64,000 nucleotides of DNA from Forficula auricularia (lineage: Eukaryota > Arthropoda > Insecta > Dermaptera > Forficulidae): NCBI GenBank assembly GCA_024734495.1, contig JALMQS010000085.1, forward strand, positions 15,166,048 to 15,230,047, written 5' to 3'. The position numbers were made by a program, and so were the translations under genes. This document shows positions 43,936-54,262 of this stretch, one piece after another (within the stretch, counting starts at the first letter, position 1; each line of letters starts with the position of its first letter). Below the pieces are notes generated by a model. It made no database searches. It was given only the letters and a program-made list of their open reading frames with translations, and had not been told where the DNA came from.

Positions 43936-45911
43936 TTTTTACTTTATCCAATGCAAAGCATGGGTAAAGTATTGTAATCGCTCTCGGGGCAAGCGTGGCT
44001 TCAAAGGGTCCTCAGGTAAAGACTACGGAACCCATGGACTCAATTAAAGTCACAAATTGTAGTATTCAATTACGTTGGATTTTAGCACGTGACGGTTTTG
44101 CCAAAAATTACATGGGGTCTCGTCGAGAGGCCAAAAAGTGCGATTTTTTCATTTAGTGCGTGCGGATGGATGGATGTATGTATGTTATCGTTTTTTTGGC
44201 CCACGATTTTTTCCACACCGTTGCACCGATTGAAATGAAATTGAAAACCTACCATTAGTTTAACAAATATGAAGCGCTGATTAGTTTTTGGTACATATCG
44301 GCCCACAAACATTAGTACTTTATTTCAGTACTTTTTTAGTATTTTCTAAATATCTTGAAAATGACTTAACCAATTTTGATGAAATTTAATATCCTAATTA
44401 AGTACCTTGGGGACCACAAAAAAGGTTAAATAAAGTTTTTAGTAAAATTATATTTTAAAGTACTTTACTCTAGAATAAGAGAGTACTTTTTTTAATTTTT
44501 TTAATTCTTTAAAATTTATTCATTTGAAAGTTTTAATATAGCTCATTTAGCCTTGCTTAAGTAAGAATGGATAGGCTTCTCTCTGTGAAATGCTAAAAAT
44601 TTGGGAGGAATTTTTATAAGTAACCATAGCAACTGCGTTGTTTTCTTATCCGTTACCTTTGCTGAAGACATAGAGAAATCGATTTTAAACCAAAAATAGC
44701 GATTGATTCTCATCTAGTACTTGAGGAATAATCATTCTATATTGGATTTTTGACGTTTCGGTTTTTATTAGTAACCATTGCTGAAGACATAGAGAAATCG
44801 ATTTTAAACCAAAAATAGCGATTGATTCTCATCTAGTACTTGAGGAATAATCATTCTATATTGGATTTTTGACGTTTCGGTTTTTATTAGTAACCATTGC
44901 TGAAGACATAGAGAAATCGATTTTAAAACCAAAAATAGCGATTGATTCTCATCTAGTACTTGAGGAATAATCATTCTATATTGGATTTTTGACGTTTCGG
45001 TTTTTATTAGTAACCATTGCTGAAGACATAGAGAAATTGACTTTAAACCAAAATAGCGATTGATTCTCATCTAGTACTTGAGGAATAATCATTCTATATT
45101 GGATTTTTGACGTTTCGGTTTTTATTAGTAACCATTACTGAAGACATAGAGAAATCGACTTTAAAACCAAAAATAACGATTGATTCTCATCTAGTACTTG
45201 AGGAATAACCATTCTATATTGGATTTTTGACGTTTCGGTTTTTATTGGTAACCATTGCTGAAGACACAGAGAAATCGACTTTAAACCAAAAATAGCGATT
45301 GATTCTCATCTAATACTTGAGGAATAAACATTCTATATTGGATTTTTGACATTTCGGTTTTTATTGGTAACCAGTGCTGAAGACATAGAAAAATCGACTT
45401 TAAACCTAAAATAGCGATTGATTCTCATCTAATACTTGAGGAAAAACCATTCTATATTGGATTTTTGACATTTCGGTTTTTATTAGTAACCATTGCTGAA
45501 GACATGGAGGAATCGACTTAAAAATCAAAAATAGTCATCGATTCTCATCTAATACTTGAGGAATAACGTCGATTCCTCCATGTCTTCAGCAATGGTTACC
45601 AATAATAATCGAAACGTCAAAAACCTAATGTAGAATTGTTATTCCTCAAGTATTAGATGAGAATCGATGGCTATTTTTGATTTTAAGTCGATTCCACTAT
45701 GTCTTCAGCAATGGTTACAATAATAACCGAAATGTCAAAAATCCAATGTAGAATGGTTATTCCTCGACTATTAAATGAGAATTATTTTTGAATTAATGTC
45801 AATATGAACTACAAATTGCAAGTGATATCTGATTAATAATAAAGGAACAAACATATTAATTTTTCAAATGAATTTGGATAAAGTTTAGCAACGATCCGTT
45901 GCAGTTTATTT
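43936..45911 (+). mobile_element. Helentron-like element E2
   Basis: Second copy of E1 in the same orientation, directly abutting the palindrome of element X. Same start ACTTTATCCAATGCAAAGC and same end with the GCAACGATCCGTTGC hairpin. The array is longer than in E1. Confidence 0.65.
44660..45790. repeat. 120-bp tandem array of E2, with inverted end
   Basis: About seven to eight units similar to those of E1, followed by inverted units from about 45570. The minus frame at 44804-45070 is translated repeat and not a gene. Confidence 0.85.
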
Positions 45912-46300
45912 CTTAATGTAGGTATTTCTGGTTCTCCCCATTCCTCCCATCTTCTTCTAAAAATGACACCCCATCTTAAGTCATTCTTGTTGATGTTTCT
46001 TAAAATTTCCCTTAGGCATAACCATGGCCATCTGCTTTCTTCCATTTCTATTATGTTTAGTATACATTATAATTGATTTAATTAGTGACTCAAATAAGTA
46101 AATTTTCTTATTTAAATCTCTTAGTCTTGCTCTCTTTGTTACGCTCCAAGTTGTATATATATATATTTTTTGCCTTCTTTATTTGCGTGTCTATATGTTT
46201 ATTGTCGTTGTTATTTTCGTTAAACAGGTCAGATGGAGAATTAAAATTTGTAATATTTTGTAATTCCTCCTACCTCACTGTAAATTTCCCTAGATAGTCT
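45912..46300 (-). mobile_element. LINE coding fragment
   Basis: The minus frame upstream of E2's end reads MEESRWPWLCLREILRNINK then DLRWGVIFRRRWEEWG. This resembles the C-terminal region of insect LINE reverse-transcriptase proteins as I recall it. It runs into E2 sequence at 45911, where the element interrupts it. The rest to 46300 has no frame I can assign. Confidence 0.45.
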
Positions 46301-46304
46301 AAAT

Positions 46305-47246
46305 CAGGGGTTCCCAACCTTTTTGCACCTGCGTACCACTTGACTTTTGAGAAATTTTGGCGTACCACCAGACCTAAATATTTTAATAAACGTATAATAT
46401 TTACTCTTCTAAAAGTGTTCAAAGGCTTTTTGAATTATATTCCTGAGAAAACTTCATATTTAATGGTTAGATATTTGTTAATTTATAACATGCTTATAAT
46501 AAAGGAGAAATAAAAAGATTAAAATGGTATTAATTTACAGTTTTATTTATTACCCGTAGGTCTAAAAACATACAAATAAAAAATTAGTACAAACTAAGCA
46601 AAAAATTAATCATACAAAATATACTTTTATAGTCTTTAGTGCGAAACGTTTAGTTGTTTGCCTGTGATTAAAATATCAACATTAGGAGTAATGGAACTTA
46701 TCTTCACTTCTTAAGTTCTCTTCAACACTTATTCTGCTTCTATGTTTATTTTTTATGTACAAGAGTTCAGAAAATCCACTCTCACACATCTAACTCGTAA
46801 CAAATGGCATCAAAGATTGCAGAGCTTGCCGGAAGATCAAAGGGTACTCGGTTTTACATCCGATACGAGAAGTTAATTAAAGATTTCTCTTTAAAATAAT
46901 CTTTCATGGAACTATCTTCTGTAAGATCGATAAAACTTTCTTTTAGTTCCAATTCATTTGGTGAGGTTCCCGAAAAAGGATTTTTGATCCAGCCCACTTT
47001 TGAATAATCTTCAGAGAAATACTTCTTAAAGCTTTTTTGAAGACTTTCCAAGTGAACAATGATTTCTGCAACCGCATCTGGCGTTGGAGATATTTCATTT
47101 TCTTCAAAAAATGATGATAGAGTGGGAAATGCAAATAATTCTCCTCCTGTATTTGTGAACAAAACAGAAGCTATTAATAGCATGTTGCTCACATCACTCA
47201 CTCGTACCACCTGAAACGTTCCCGCCTACCACCAGTGGTACCCCTG
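46305..47246 (-). mobile_element. hAT element with 8-bp target duplication
   Basis: Starts CAGGGGTTCCCAACC and ends GTGGTACCCCTG, short terminal inverted repeats of hAT type. GTCTAAAT precedes it (46297-46304) and follows it (47247-47254), a perfect 8-bp duplication. It carries a transposase C-terminal remnant on the minus strand; most of the transposase is deleted. Confidence 0.88.
46680..47210 (-). pseudogene. hAT transposase C-terminal remnant (ZBED5/SCAND3-like)
   Basis: The frame 47210-46854 gives FPTLSSFFEENEISPTPDA, LQKSFKKYFSED, WIKNPFSGT and SSMKDYFKEKS. It then continues, with breaks, as EYPLIFRQALQSLMPFV and MCESGFSELLYIKNKHRS. The CESGFS segment lies in the family's C-terminal dimerisation region. 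At least one in-frame stop and a shift disrupt it, and the DNA-binding and catalytic parts are missing. Confidence 0.75.
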
Positions 47247-47397
47247 GTCTAAATCATTAAAGGATACCTATACATTTGGCACATATCAATCTAAAAGTGT
47301 AGGAAATAAAGCGATATTTTAATAATTTTTAAGGATTTAGGTGTCGGTTCTAGGTGAAACATTATAAATAGCTATGAGGACTTTCTAGGCTAATAGA

Positions 47398-47585
47398 AAA
47401 ATATATTAAAACAAATGCATGTTTGAGTTTGATTAGCTCGATATATATTTCGGGCATTATTTCATGGAGTTCAAATAAAACTGTTTTTATTTGAACTCCT
47501 GAAGATGGGCTAGTAACTCCGAAATATATATCGAGTTAATCAAACTCAAAAAACATACATTTGTTTTAATATATTTTTGTGAAAC
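47398..47585. mobile_element. Inverted ribozyme-bearing repeat pair, no ORF
   Basis: Arms about 47398-47465 and 47510-47585 (ATATTAAAACAAATGCATG against ACATACATTTGTTTTAATAT) with GAGTTCAAATAAAAC/GTTTTTATTTGAACTC inside. The right arm has a complete hammerhead core. The left arm's core is degenerate (CATGAAATAATG). Related to the terminal repeats at 29750/30898. Confidence 0.75.
47494..47537 (+). ncRNA. Type I hammerhead ribozyme
   Basis: Stem I AACTC (47494-47498) with GAGTT (47533-47537). Core CTGAAGA 47499-47505. Helix II GGG with UCC (one G-U pair). GAAA 47521-47524. AU stem III and C at 47532. Confidence 0.7.
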
Positions 47586-48099
47586 TTAACCTAGAAAAAT
47601 TTCCCTCATACGATATTTTAATATTATAAACCACCACCATCCACTATATTTACGTCTCTTTTTTAACTATAAGGCTCTTTCATAATAAATTTTTATTTTT
47701 ATTTTCCCCCTAATTTTTACGGTTAGCCCTACTATTAATTAAATTATATATTACTATATGAGCTTACCAGGATGCTGGAGGAATCCCTTGTGAGCTGTTC
47801 GTGGTCTCGCATGCACACCTTGTCGCTCCCGTGCCTGCTTGAGAAAAAAAACAGAATAAATACTCGTTAAATTTTCTTTTTTATCTTTATTGAGAAATCC
47901 GAGTCAATTTATCATGGTAAATTAATTAGTATGAAAGTAATTTCATTGATTTTTTCTCTTTAAGGTTACTCCTCAATTTCTCTCTAAAGACTATTTCAAA
48001 ATATATCTTCCCTATTTATATTCACATTTCTTCATCCACTCATTTACCAAAAGGACAAACGCCAAAAAACAAAACACTTGAGAATATTAAATAAACTAC
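47586..48099. other. Spacer
   Basis: No gene or recognised element. Confidence 0.4.
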
Positions 48100-48195
48100 A
48101 AAGGATCGTTGCTAGATTTTATCCTTAGTTGTTTGAAATATTGATATATGTTTATTCCTTTATTATTAATCAGAAATCACTGGCTATTTGAACTC
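48100..48195 (-). mobile_element. 3' end fragment of an E-type Helentron-like element
   Basis: GGATCGTTGCTAGATTTTATCC followed by TTATTATTAATCAGAAATCACT is the inverse of the E1/E2 terminus. Confidence 0.6.
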
Positions 48196-48239
48196 ATTGG
48201 TAATAAAAAAGTATTATTGCAGATTTGATGCTTTGGTAG

Positions 48240-48880
48240 TTGAGTTGTTTAGCAAAAAGGTGAAATTCTACTGATGAGGGAATGCAATGAATCAAACATA
48301 TTTAATAAGATATTTGATTCACGGCCTTAAAATGCAATGAATCAAACATATTTAATAAGATATTTGATTCACGGCCTTAAAATGCTTGGCAACAATTTGG
48401 TTAAAATATAGCCACTGGGGAGAATAGGTTTTTATTTAAGTAATTAAGAAAAAAATTATATTTTAATGCTTCTGCTGAGGAAGGAAAAAATTTCAAATAC
48501 TATTGGAGGAGAGAAGAAGGAAGCATCTTGTTTGTTTCCTTCATTGACCATTTGGGAAGAATCCTCAGAAACGTTGGTTTCAAAGGATAAGAGAAAATAA
48601 AAGAAATGAATGACAATCCAATAAAAGCGCCTTATTTGAATATTTGCTAATTTTTTCTTTCTTCAAAACGTTTGGGCTGCCTTCCATTACTTTCATCTGA
48701 TTTAGAATATTTTTTATTTAAAATAATTATTGTGGATTTAGAATAATTTATTATCTCATGATTTAAGCGGCTTTAAATTTTAAATGATTTTTTTACCTTA
48801 CATTTATTTAGTCTCATGAAAATATCAAATGATTTCTTGACTCAACTACATCTCTTAAAATATACAGGATGATCTATTTT
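48240..48880. repeat. Segment paralogous to 10740-11290
   Basis: Contains a local duplication of about 49 bp (AATGCAATGAATCAAACATA through CACGGCCTTAA, at about 48281 and 48330). It also contains a family-3 arm whose hammerhead core has been deleted (near 48550). Confidence 0.65.
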
Positions 48881-48883
48881 TTT

Positions 48884-49795
48884 ACTTTACCATACAGGGT
48901 ATGGTCAAGTATTGTAATCGTGCATGAAAAAAGTGTTTTTTTTCCTTCTTTTTTGAAATATCTCAAAAACGGCTGAAACTATTTTGATTAAAAAAATTTA
49001 GCGAAACCATGGCATTTCGCTCTACAAAAAAGCTCTTATAAGTGAACATCGAAAATAATTGTTTTGTCAAAATGTCTGTTAGTTAGTTAGTTAGTCTGTG
49101 TGTTACCAAATTTTGTGGACGAGCTAGCTAAAAAACTAGTGTAAATATCGAAAGCAAATTTCACACGTAGTTTTGGTCCACTGAGTTTAAGAGCTGATTA
49201 GATTTTGGTGCATATCGACCCAAAATTAAGGGTGGAGAGGGGGGAGGGGTTGAAAATTAAAAATCTAGGCCATTTGACCAAACTCAACCAAATTTTGTAT
49301 ACATAATCAGTAGGACCCCAGAAGACTAAAAATGGGAAAAATAACCGCCCAAAATGGGGGGGGAGGGGTGCTGGGTCAAAAAATTAATATCTAGGCCATT
49401 TGATCAAACTCAACTAAATTTTGTATACATAATCAGTAGGACCCCAGAAGACTAAAAAATGGGGGGTGGGTAAAAATTAATAATCTAGGCCGTTTGAGCA
49501 AACTCAACTAAATTTTGTATACATAATCAGTGGACCCCCAGTAGTATAAAAATGCAAAAACTATATGCCCAAAATGGGGGGGGGTGCTGAGTGAAAAAAT
49601 TAAAATCTTGGCCATTTGACCAAACTCAACCAAATTTTGTATACATAATCAGTGGGCCCTCAGGAGTCTATAAATGTAAAAACTAACCCTCTCCCTTACA
49701 TGATTATGAATAATTTTATTAAATATTAAATATAAGTGAGGAGCCAGGTTGTATGGTAAAGTCAAGTGGATGGCCACATCAGAACACGTCAGCTT
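48884..49795 (+). mobile_element. Helentron-like element E3
   Basis: Begins ACTTTACCATACA. TGTATGGTAAAGT (49750-49762) is its exact reverse complement, followed by the hairpin GTGG/CCAC (49766-49777). Inside is a tandem array at 49250-49690 of a ~110-125 bp unit with AACTCAACTAAATTTTGTATACATAATCAGT and runs of G. The unit resembles sequence in the Helitron-like copies. The paralogous site near 20160-20190 lacks the element. Confidence 0.65.
49250..49690 (+). repeat. Tandem array inside E3
   Basis: About four units defined by TTTTGTATACATAATCAGT at about 49292, 49422, 49516 and 49637. Confidence 0.8.
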
Positions 49796-50339
49796 ATTTT
49801 TTTCCATCCATAGTTGATGTATTTTAAAAAATTAAAAAAAAAAATCAATTTTTTAATTTAAAGTAAATGATTACATTTCTTCATATTATGAATGGTTTAA
49901 TAAAAAATTATGTAATGCAAATAGTATAGTGTAAGTCTTATATGATAAGGGATTCAATTTGATTTATGTTAAGTATGCAAACTCGGAGCAGACATTTGAA
50001 GTCAACGTGGGATGACTTGTAGAGATGAATAAAATAATCTTCTTAGATTAAGGATTTGTCAAGTAATTATTTTGTAGAAGATGCTTAGATAATAAATATA
50101 TCATTGTGTCTTTAACTGAGTAATCAAAAAATCTTAAGGAGATCCTTTCTCAGCCAATATTAAATAAAAAATATTTGATTTTAACTATAACTTAATTTTT
50201 TATAATAGTTTAAACCTCTATCTATGTTTTGGTGAAATTTCAATCACATTAGCATGCAAATGTTTGAAAATAAAATTTTTTAAAATGTAAACATTGTCTC
50301 AGAGTCTTATGGAAAATTAAGTTCTTGATACTTTCTCGT

Positions 50340-51910
50340 GAATTATACTCCTATTCGTTGAATAGATAAAGTTAAAAAATACCAAAAATTAGCTTTTTGA
50401 AACATACAGGTTTCTTTTTTGCAATAAAATATACCTATCGAGTCCAGTCGAGGAGCTTTTGCGGCCAGTCGAGCTTGAATCCAAACTTTAAGATAAAGTT
50501 TGGCAAGAAAGATGCAAATATCTCGAATCATAATTTTTTTCTTCGATGGTCAAAGTGAAATAGTCCTGGAATAAATAAGTTAAGTTATATATTGCCTTCA
50601 GTACTAGATGAAGGAGGAAGTATCAGGCAAAGATGGAATCACTGGGTTCAATAAAACACCTTTAATAAAACGTTTCGGCCTGAATTTTATTTGGCCATTT
50701 TTTTCATTCTGAAACTTTTGGGTCCAGACACGTTATAAATTTATATTAAGCTATAAAAAATTTTATTTTTGACAAGGCTTGGTTCGATCACATATGTTTA
50801 CCACATTTTGTGTATAACTCCTAATTAACTGAAGATGGCCAAATAAAATTCAGGCCGAAACGTTTTATTAAAGGTGTTTTATTGAGGCCAGTGATTCCAT
50901 CTTTGGCTGATACCAATATATAATGCCTTCGCCTTCAATTGAGCGTGACCGTTCCTGGATCTCGAAAAGAAATACCTCTGGGAGGTCTTTTGCCTAAGAA
51001 AATGATGACGAGCTTTAGGAATTCGCGGTAATCTTCCGTGCAGCTGCTTCACTTTTTGTAAAGTAAAACTCAAGTACTTCGTTTGTATTCGGAAATGACT
51101 GGTGCACATACTCATCTTTAATCCCTGGTATACATTTTTGTTTGCTGATTCTTGGCCACGATTCTTGAAATTTTTTGAAAATAGAAATATTTGGACCTGA
51201 AGATTGCGATATTTTCTCATCAAATGCACCCATCCAAATTATTTCATAAATATGATGTCCAAAAGGTAGATACAGAAGATCTCGTTAGAATATTTGTTCA
51301 AGATAGACACACGCGCCTTGAAAACGTCGCATATTCGAAGATGTTGTATTACAACAAACAGCTTGTATTTTATCGGAAAGTCCCCAATCTTGCAACTGTT
51401 TATTCACCACAAAGGCTTGGTTCTTTTCGCTACCAGAATACGCGATTCGCTTGTTTGAATTCAAGCATTTTTCATTTCCAGCCTACGTTATTAAAACTGG
51501 TAACCTGTCAACTTTTCCCTTTACGATAAAATCTGGTAAAATCTTTCCGTCCCAATGAACAGCCAGTATACCGAGATCGGACCCTTTAAACAATTTTCCA
51601 GCCAGTTCTTTAGGAAAAAGTATTCGATAGCCACTAATTTAAGATCGATTTATTATAGAATCTTTAAAATCATCCCAAGAGCTTCAGCAGTTGATGCTAT
51701 ATTTCAAACAGCATCAAAGCCAACCACTTTGCAATTTTCGAGGGTCGCTAAAAGTTTTGAAGTAATAAGTTGTTTTTGAGCACGTCTTCTTTTTGAGTTA
51801 CTTAGGCCAGGTTCAACCTCGAATACAATACTGCCTTCTTCATCCGGGTTCTATCTCTCTTCTTCAGGGGATGTTGATGACAAGTGCATTTCTAAAGTTT
51901 CTTCTAAAAT
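50340..51910 (-). pseudogene. Central part of the transposase-like protein, decayed and interrupted
   Basis: Reading the minus strand from 51910, translation gives pieces SNSKRRRAQKQLITSKLL, ILAVHWDGKILPDF (HWDGK at 51543-51557), VNKQLQDWGLSDKIQ, VCCNTTSSNM, RDLLYLPFGHHIYEIIW, then SSGPNISIFKKFQESWP. At 50540-50440 follow IRDICIFLAKLYLK and VWIQARLAAKAP. The same protein's C-terminal part is at 25044-25662. Asp residues in HWDGK and in the family's usual FDTTSSN could be catalytic (the second is Asn here), but this is inference. Several in-frame stops and the insertion at 50608-50916 mean it is dead. Confidence 0.6.
50608..50916. mobile_element. Inverted-repeat insertion with 13-bp target duplication
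   Basis: Arms about 50625-50700 and 50830-50912 are reverse complements (GGCAAAGATGGAATCACTGG against CCAGTGATTCCATCTTTGGC). ATATATTGCCTTC on the left and ATATAATGCCTTC on the right form the duplication. The related transposase-like copy near 25705 has the uninterrupted site. The right arm reads CTGAAGATGGCC, ...GGCCGAAACGTT, a hammerhead-like order with helix II GGCC/GGCC. Pairing for stem I is not clear. Confidence 0.75.
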
Positions 51911-52329
51911 TAAATATTATAAACTTTTTTTAATCTATACAAATAGCAAAATAAATTATTCTCTATTCACTAAATCACGAAAAATCAATATTGGGAGTAG
52001 TGGAATAAAACACAAAAAATGGAATCCATTAAGTTTTTTATGAATTCTCAACAATAACATTTATTTTTCAAGAACTTGTGTCAATTTTAGGTAAAAGATT
52101 TTAAAAAAAGTAAAGTAAAATAGTTAGTTGATTTCATATAAATAAAAGAAATATATTTTAAGAGTTTTCGCGATATATATTTCGGGTTATCAACTCATCT
52201 TTAGAAGATAGAAAATTAACTGTCTAAGTCAATTAGATGTTTCAATATATGCAAATTCAGCAATATATTATGAACATAAACTGATTGATTAATAATTTAA
52301 ATATATGATTAATATATTTTTAATTTTTT
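51911..52329. other. Spacer with a degenerate ribozyme arm
   Basis: At 52168-52212 the minus strand has CTAAAGATGAGTTGATAACC then CGAAATATATATCGCG. It resembles the 30898 hammerhead, but the core reads CTAAAGA, so it should be inactive. No gene. Confidence 0.5.
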
Positions 52330-52680
52330 ATAGCGTAGAATCGCTACATTTTCAAATTTTCTCAATGTACGCCTAAAAGGTAGGCAAATAAGCCATCATA
52401 TAGAATTCGATTGAATTTTTTTCTTTTTGCTCTATGTGTTTTAATAATGACTAAATGACAAAGGTAGGGGAGGGATTTCACAAAATAATGTTTACTAATT
52501 TAATTGTCATCGATGTTTTTATTCTGTGTTTCAATTTAACGACGTAAAAACTTGGAATTTCAAATTTTCAAATGAGATGAGCCACGTCAAGAGTTGTCCG
52601 ATTGATCTCCAATTTAGTAAAAATTATTATCTTACCCAACCTCATAATTTGAGCGAGTGTCCCGAAAACTTTTCTGAAAA
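52330..52680 (+). repeat. Terminal region of the transposase-like element, second copy
   Basis: Inverse of 24560-24900. Lies about 400 bp upstream (in element orientation) of the fragment 50340-51910. Confidence 0.6.
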
Positions 52681-53039
52681 AAACTTCACCAGGTATAGCT
52701 AAGGACTACCCTAATGACCATCCAGAGGGTATTTTTTTGGTCGATTTAAACCAAAAGTTTGCTGTATTCTCTCTAGCAAATATCTAATATTTTTTTCGAT
52801 TTTCGATTCTCCCAATTAACCATCGATGAAATCATGGTGGCTATAGACGCAAAAAGAAACAGACAAATGGATATTAGACACTTTTTGAGCTCTGGGGACT
52901 ACATAACTCAATATTATTTGTTCCTATTAGATCTATATCTGCTAAATTTATTATTATTTACTTTCAAAGTGAATAGGCAAAGTGAAAATATGTGATCACT
53001 TTGAGATAGGTATTTAATTCTTTGACTCACATTATTATA

Positions 53040-53225
53040 AGTACCTGGAGACACCGAGCGATGCCCGGTAACCCCTGACACCCACACCTCCCTCCCGAAA
53101 CCATAAATCTCTGCCCCGAACACTGCACCCCACCCCACCCCACCCCACCCCCTCCCACCCCGGGCCCCCCACAACTGGACCCCACCTCCTGCACCCTCCA
53201 CATCCATCCCCACTCCCGACCCTGT
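53040..53225 (-). mobile_element. Helitron-like 3' fragment
   Basis: The minus strand is G-rich, like the two Helitron copies. It ends GGGGTTACCGGGCATCGCTC, a CCGGGC/GCTCGG hairpin, then GGTGTCTCCAGGT. The terminal CTAG is not preserved. The long minus frames here are composition artefacts. Confidence 0.45.
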
Positions 53226-53751
53226 TTTTGCATTTCTATCTTTCTAATGGTCCACATATTATGTGTTATATTTGTTTACTCGTACACCAATTTGCCCACA
53301 TTCGTTCATATTGATAAACATTATAAAAAATACATAAGAAAATAATAATAAAAAAATAATCGTATAGGATCAGAAATAAAAACATAAAATTAAAAAAAAT
53401 GTGTGCGTCTCGGGACGTGCGACAGAAGTGATAACTTTCACCGACCAAGTATTTTTTTAGGAAGACAATTGCAAGGATAAATTGCCCGGAGAAAAGAGAA
53501 ATGAATATTTAATTTTAATTAGAAGAGTGGGGGAAGGAAAGGAATAATTATTAATATATTTAATGTTTTTGGATTTAAAATTAATTGTTTCAGCTTAATT
53601 CAATTAAACATATTTCAAATTTGCCGCGCTGCAATATATCTAATAAATTATAATTGAATGTAATTGGAAGGTAGCCCAGAGTAGTGAGGAAGAAAAAATT
53701 AACACATATAAAATAAGGTGTAATTTATTGTATCCTTCCTCCTTTCCTTTC

Positions 53752-53794
53752 AAACCGACGTTTCGGAGGATTTTTCACTCCTTCTTCAGGGTTT
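53752..53794 (-). ncRNA. Type I hammerhead ribozyme, left arm
   Basis: Minus strand: AAACC, core CTGAAGA (53783-53789), helix II GGAGT/CCTCC with one mismatch, GAAA (53761-53764), CGT, cleavable C, GGTTT. Confidence 0.72.
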
Positions 53795-53874
53795 TCAAAG
53801 GGTCAATGAATGAAACAAATAAAATGTTTCCTTCTTCTCTCCACATTTTATTTGTTTCATTCATTGACCCTTTG

Positions 53875-53916
53875 AAACCCTGAAGAAGGAGGGAAAATCC
53901 TCCGAAACGTCGGTTT
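53875..53916 (+). ncRNA. Type I hammerhead ribozyme, right arm
   Basis: Stem I AAACC (53875-53879) with GGTTT (53912-53916). Core CTGAAGA 53880-53886. Helix II GGAGG (53888-53892) with CCTCC (53899-53903). GAAA 53904-53907, then CG, U and C at 53911. Stem III is a single pair, as in the very short stem III variants reported for Penelope-like elements and retrozymes, which are thought to work as dimers. Confidence 0.78.
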
Positions 53917-54186
53917 GAAAGGAAAGGAGGAAGGTTTCCAATAAATTACACCTTATTTTATATGTGTTAATTTTTCTTTCCTCACTACCTCTGGGCTGCC
54001 TTCCATTACATTCAATTAAAATTTCTACCAGTCCGTCTCTCTCCAGAGAAAATTTCGTTGCTAATAAATTATATTTATTAAATACATAGCTATATATAAT
54101 ATATTCAATTATTTCCACACTTATAATAAAGTCTAATTCAAAAATATTCATTTTAGTAAAAGTAAAAGGCAAGGATTTTTAAAATA

Positions 54187-54262
54187 GTTCTTTGGTCCAA
54201 TGGTAGAGTGTCGGCCTCATATGCAAAGGTCCCGGGTTCTAATACGACTTCCGCCGAATCAT
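54187..54262 (+). ncRNA. tRNA-like pol III sequence (pseudo-tRNA or SINE head)
   Basis: TGGTCCAATGG fits an A box and GGTTCTAATAC approximates a B box about 35 nt later. A T run starts at about 54262. Acceptor and T-stem pairing are poor, and no proper anticodon stem forms around CTCATATGC. It is unlikely to be a functional tRNA. Confidence 0.45.

Larger units (their letters stand above)
53649..54020. mobile_element. Head-to-head pair of hammerhead-bearing repeats, family 3
   Basis: Arms about 53649-53845 and 53846-54020 are near-complete reverse complements, from AATTGAATGTAATTGGAAGG to CCTTCCATTACATTCAATT. Each carries a complete hammerhead core. There is nothing between the arms, so the element is just two inverted repeats. 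Solo arms of the same family occur at 10960-11150 and 48520-48700. Confidence 0.8.

Noticed and set aside
44804..45070. Minus frame with an internally repeated protein sequence
   Set aside because: It is the translated 120-bp tandem repeat of a non-coding element.
42341..45790. Regular tandem repeats that might suggest a CRISPR array
   Set aside because: Units are 119-120 bp with no unique spacers and lie in eukaryotic transposon DNA.
52168..52212. Active hammerhead ribozyme on the minus strand
   Set aside because: The core reads CTAAAGA; the invariant G of CTGANGA is lost. Listed only as a degenerate arm.
54187..54262. Functional tRNA gene
   Set aside because: Promoter boxes are recognisable, but the acceptor, anticodon and T stems do not pair.
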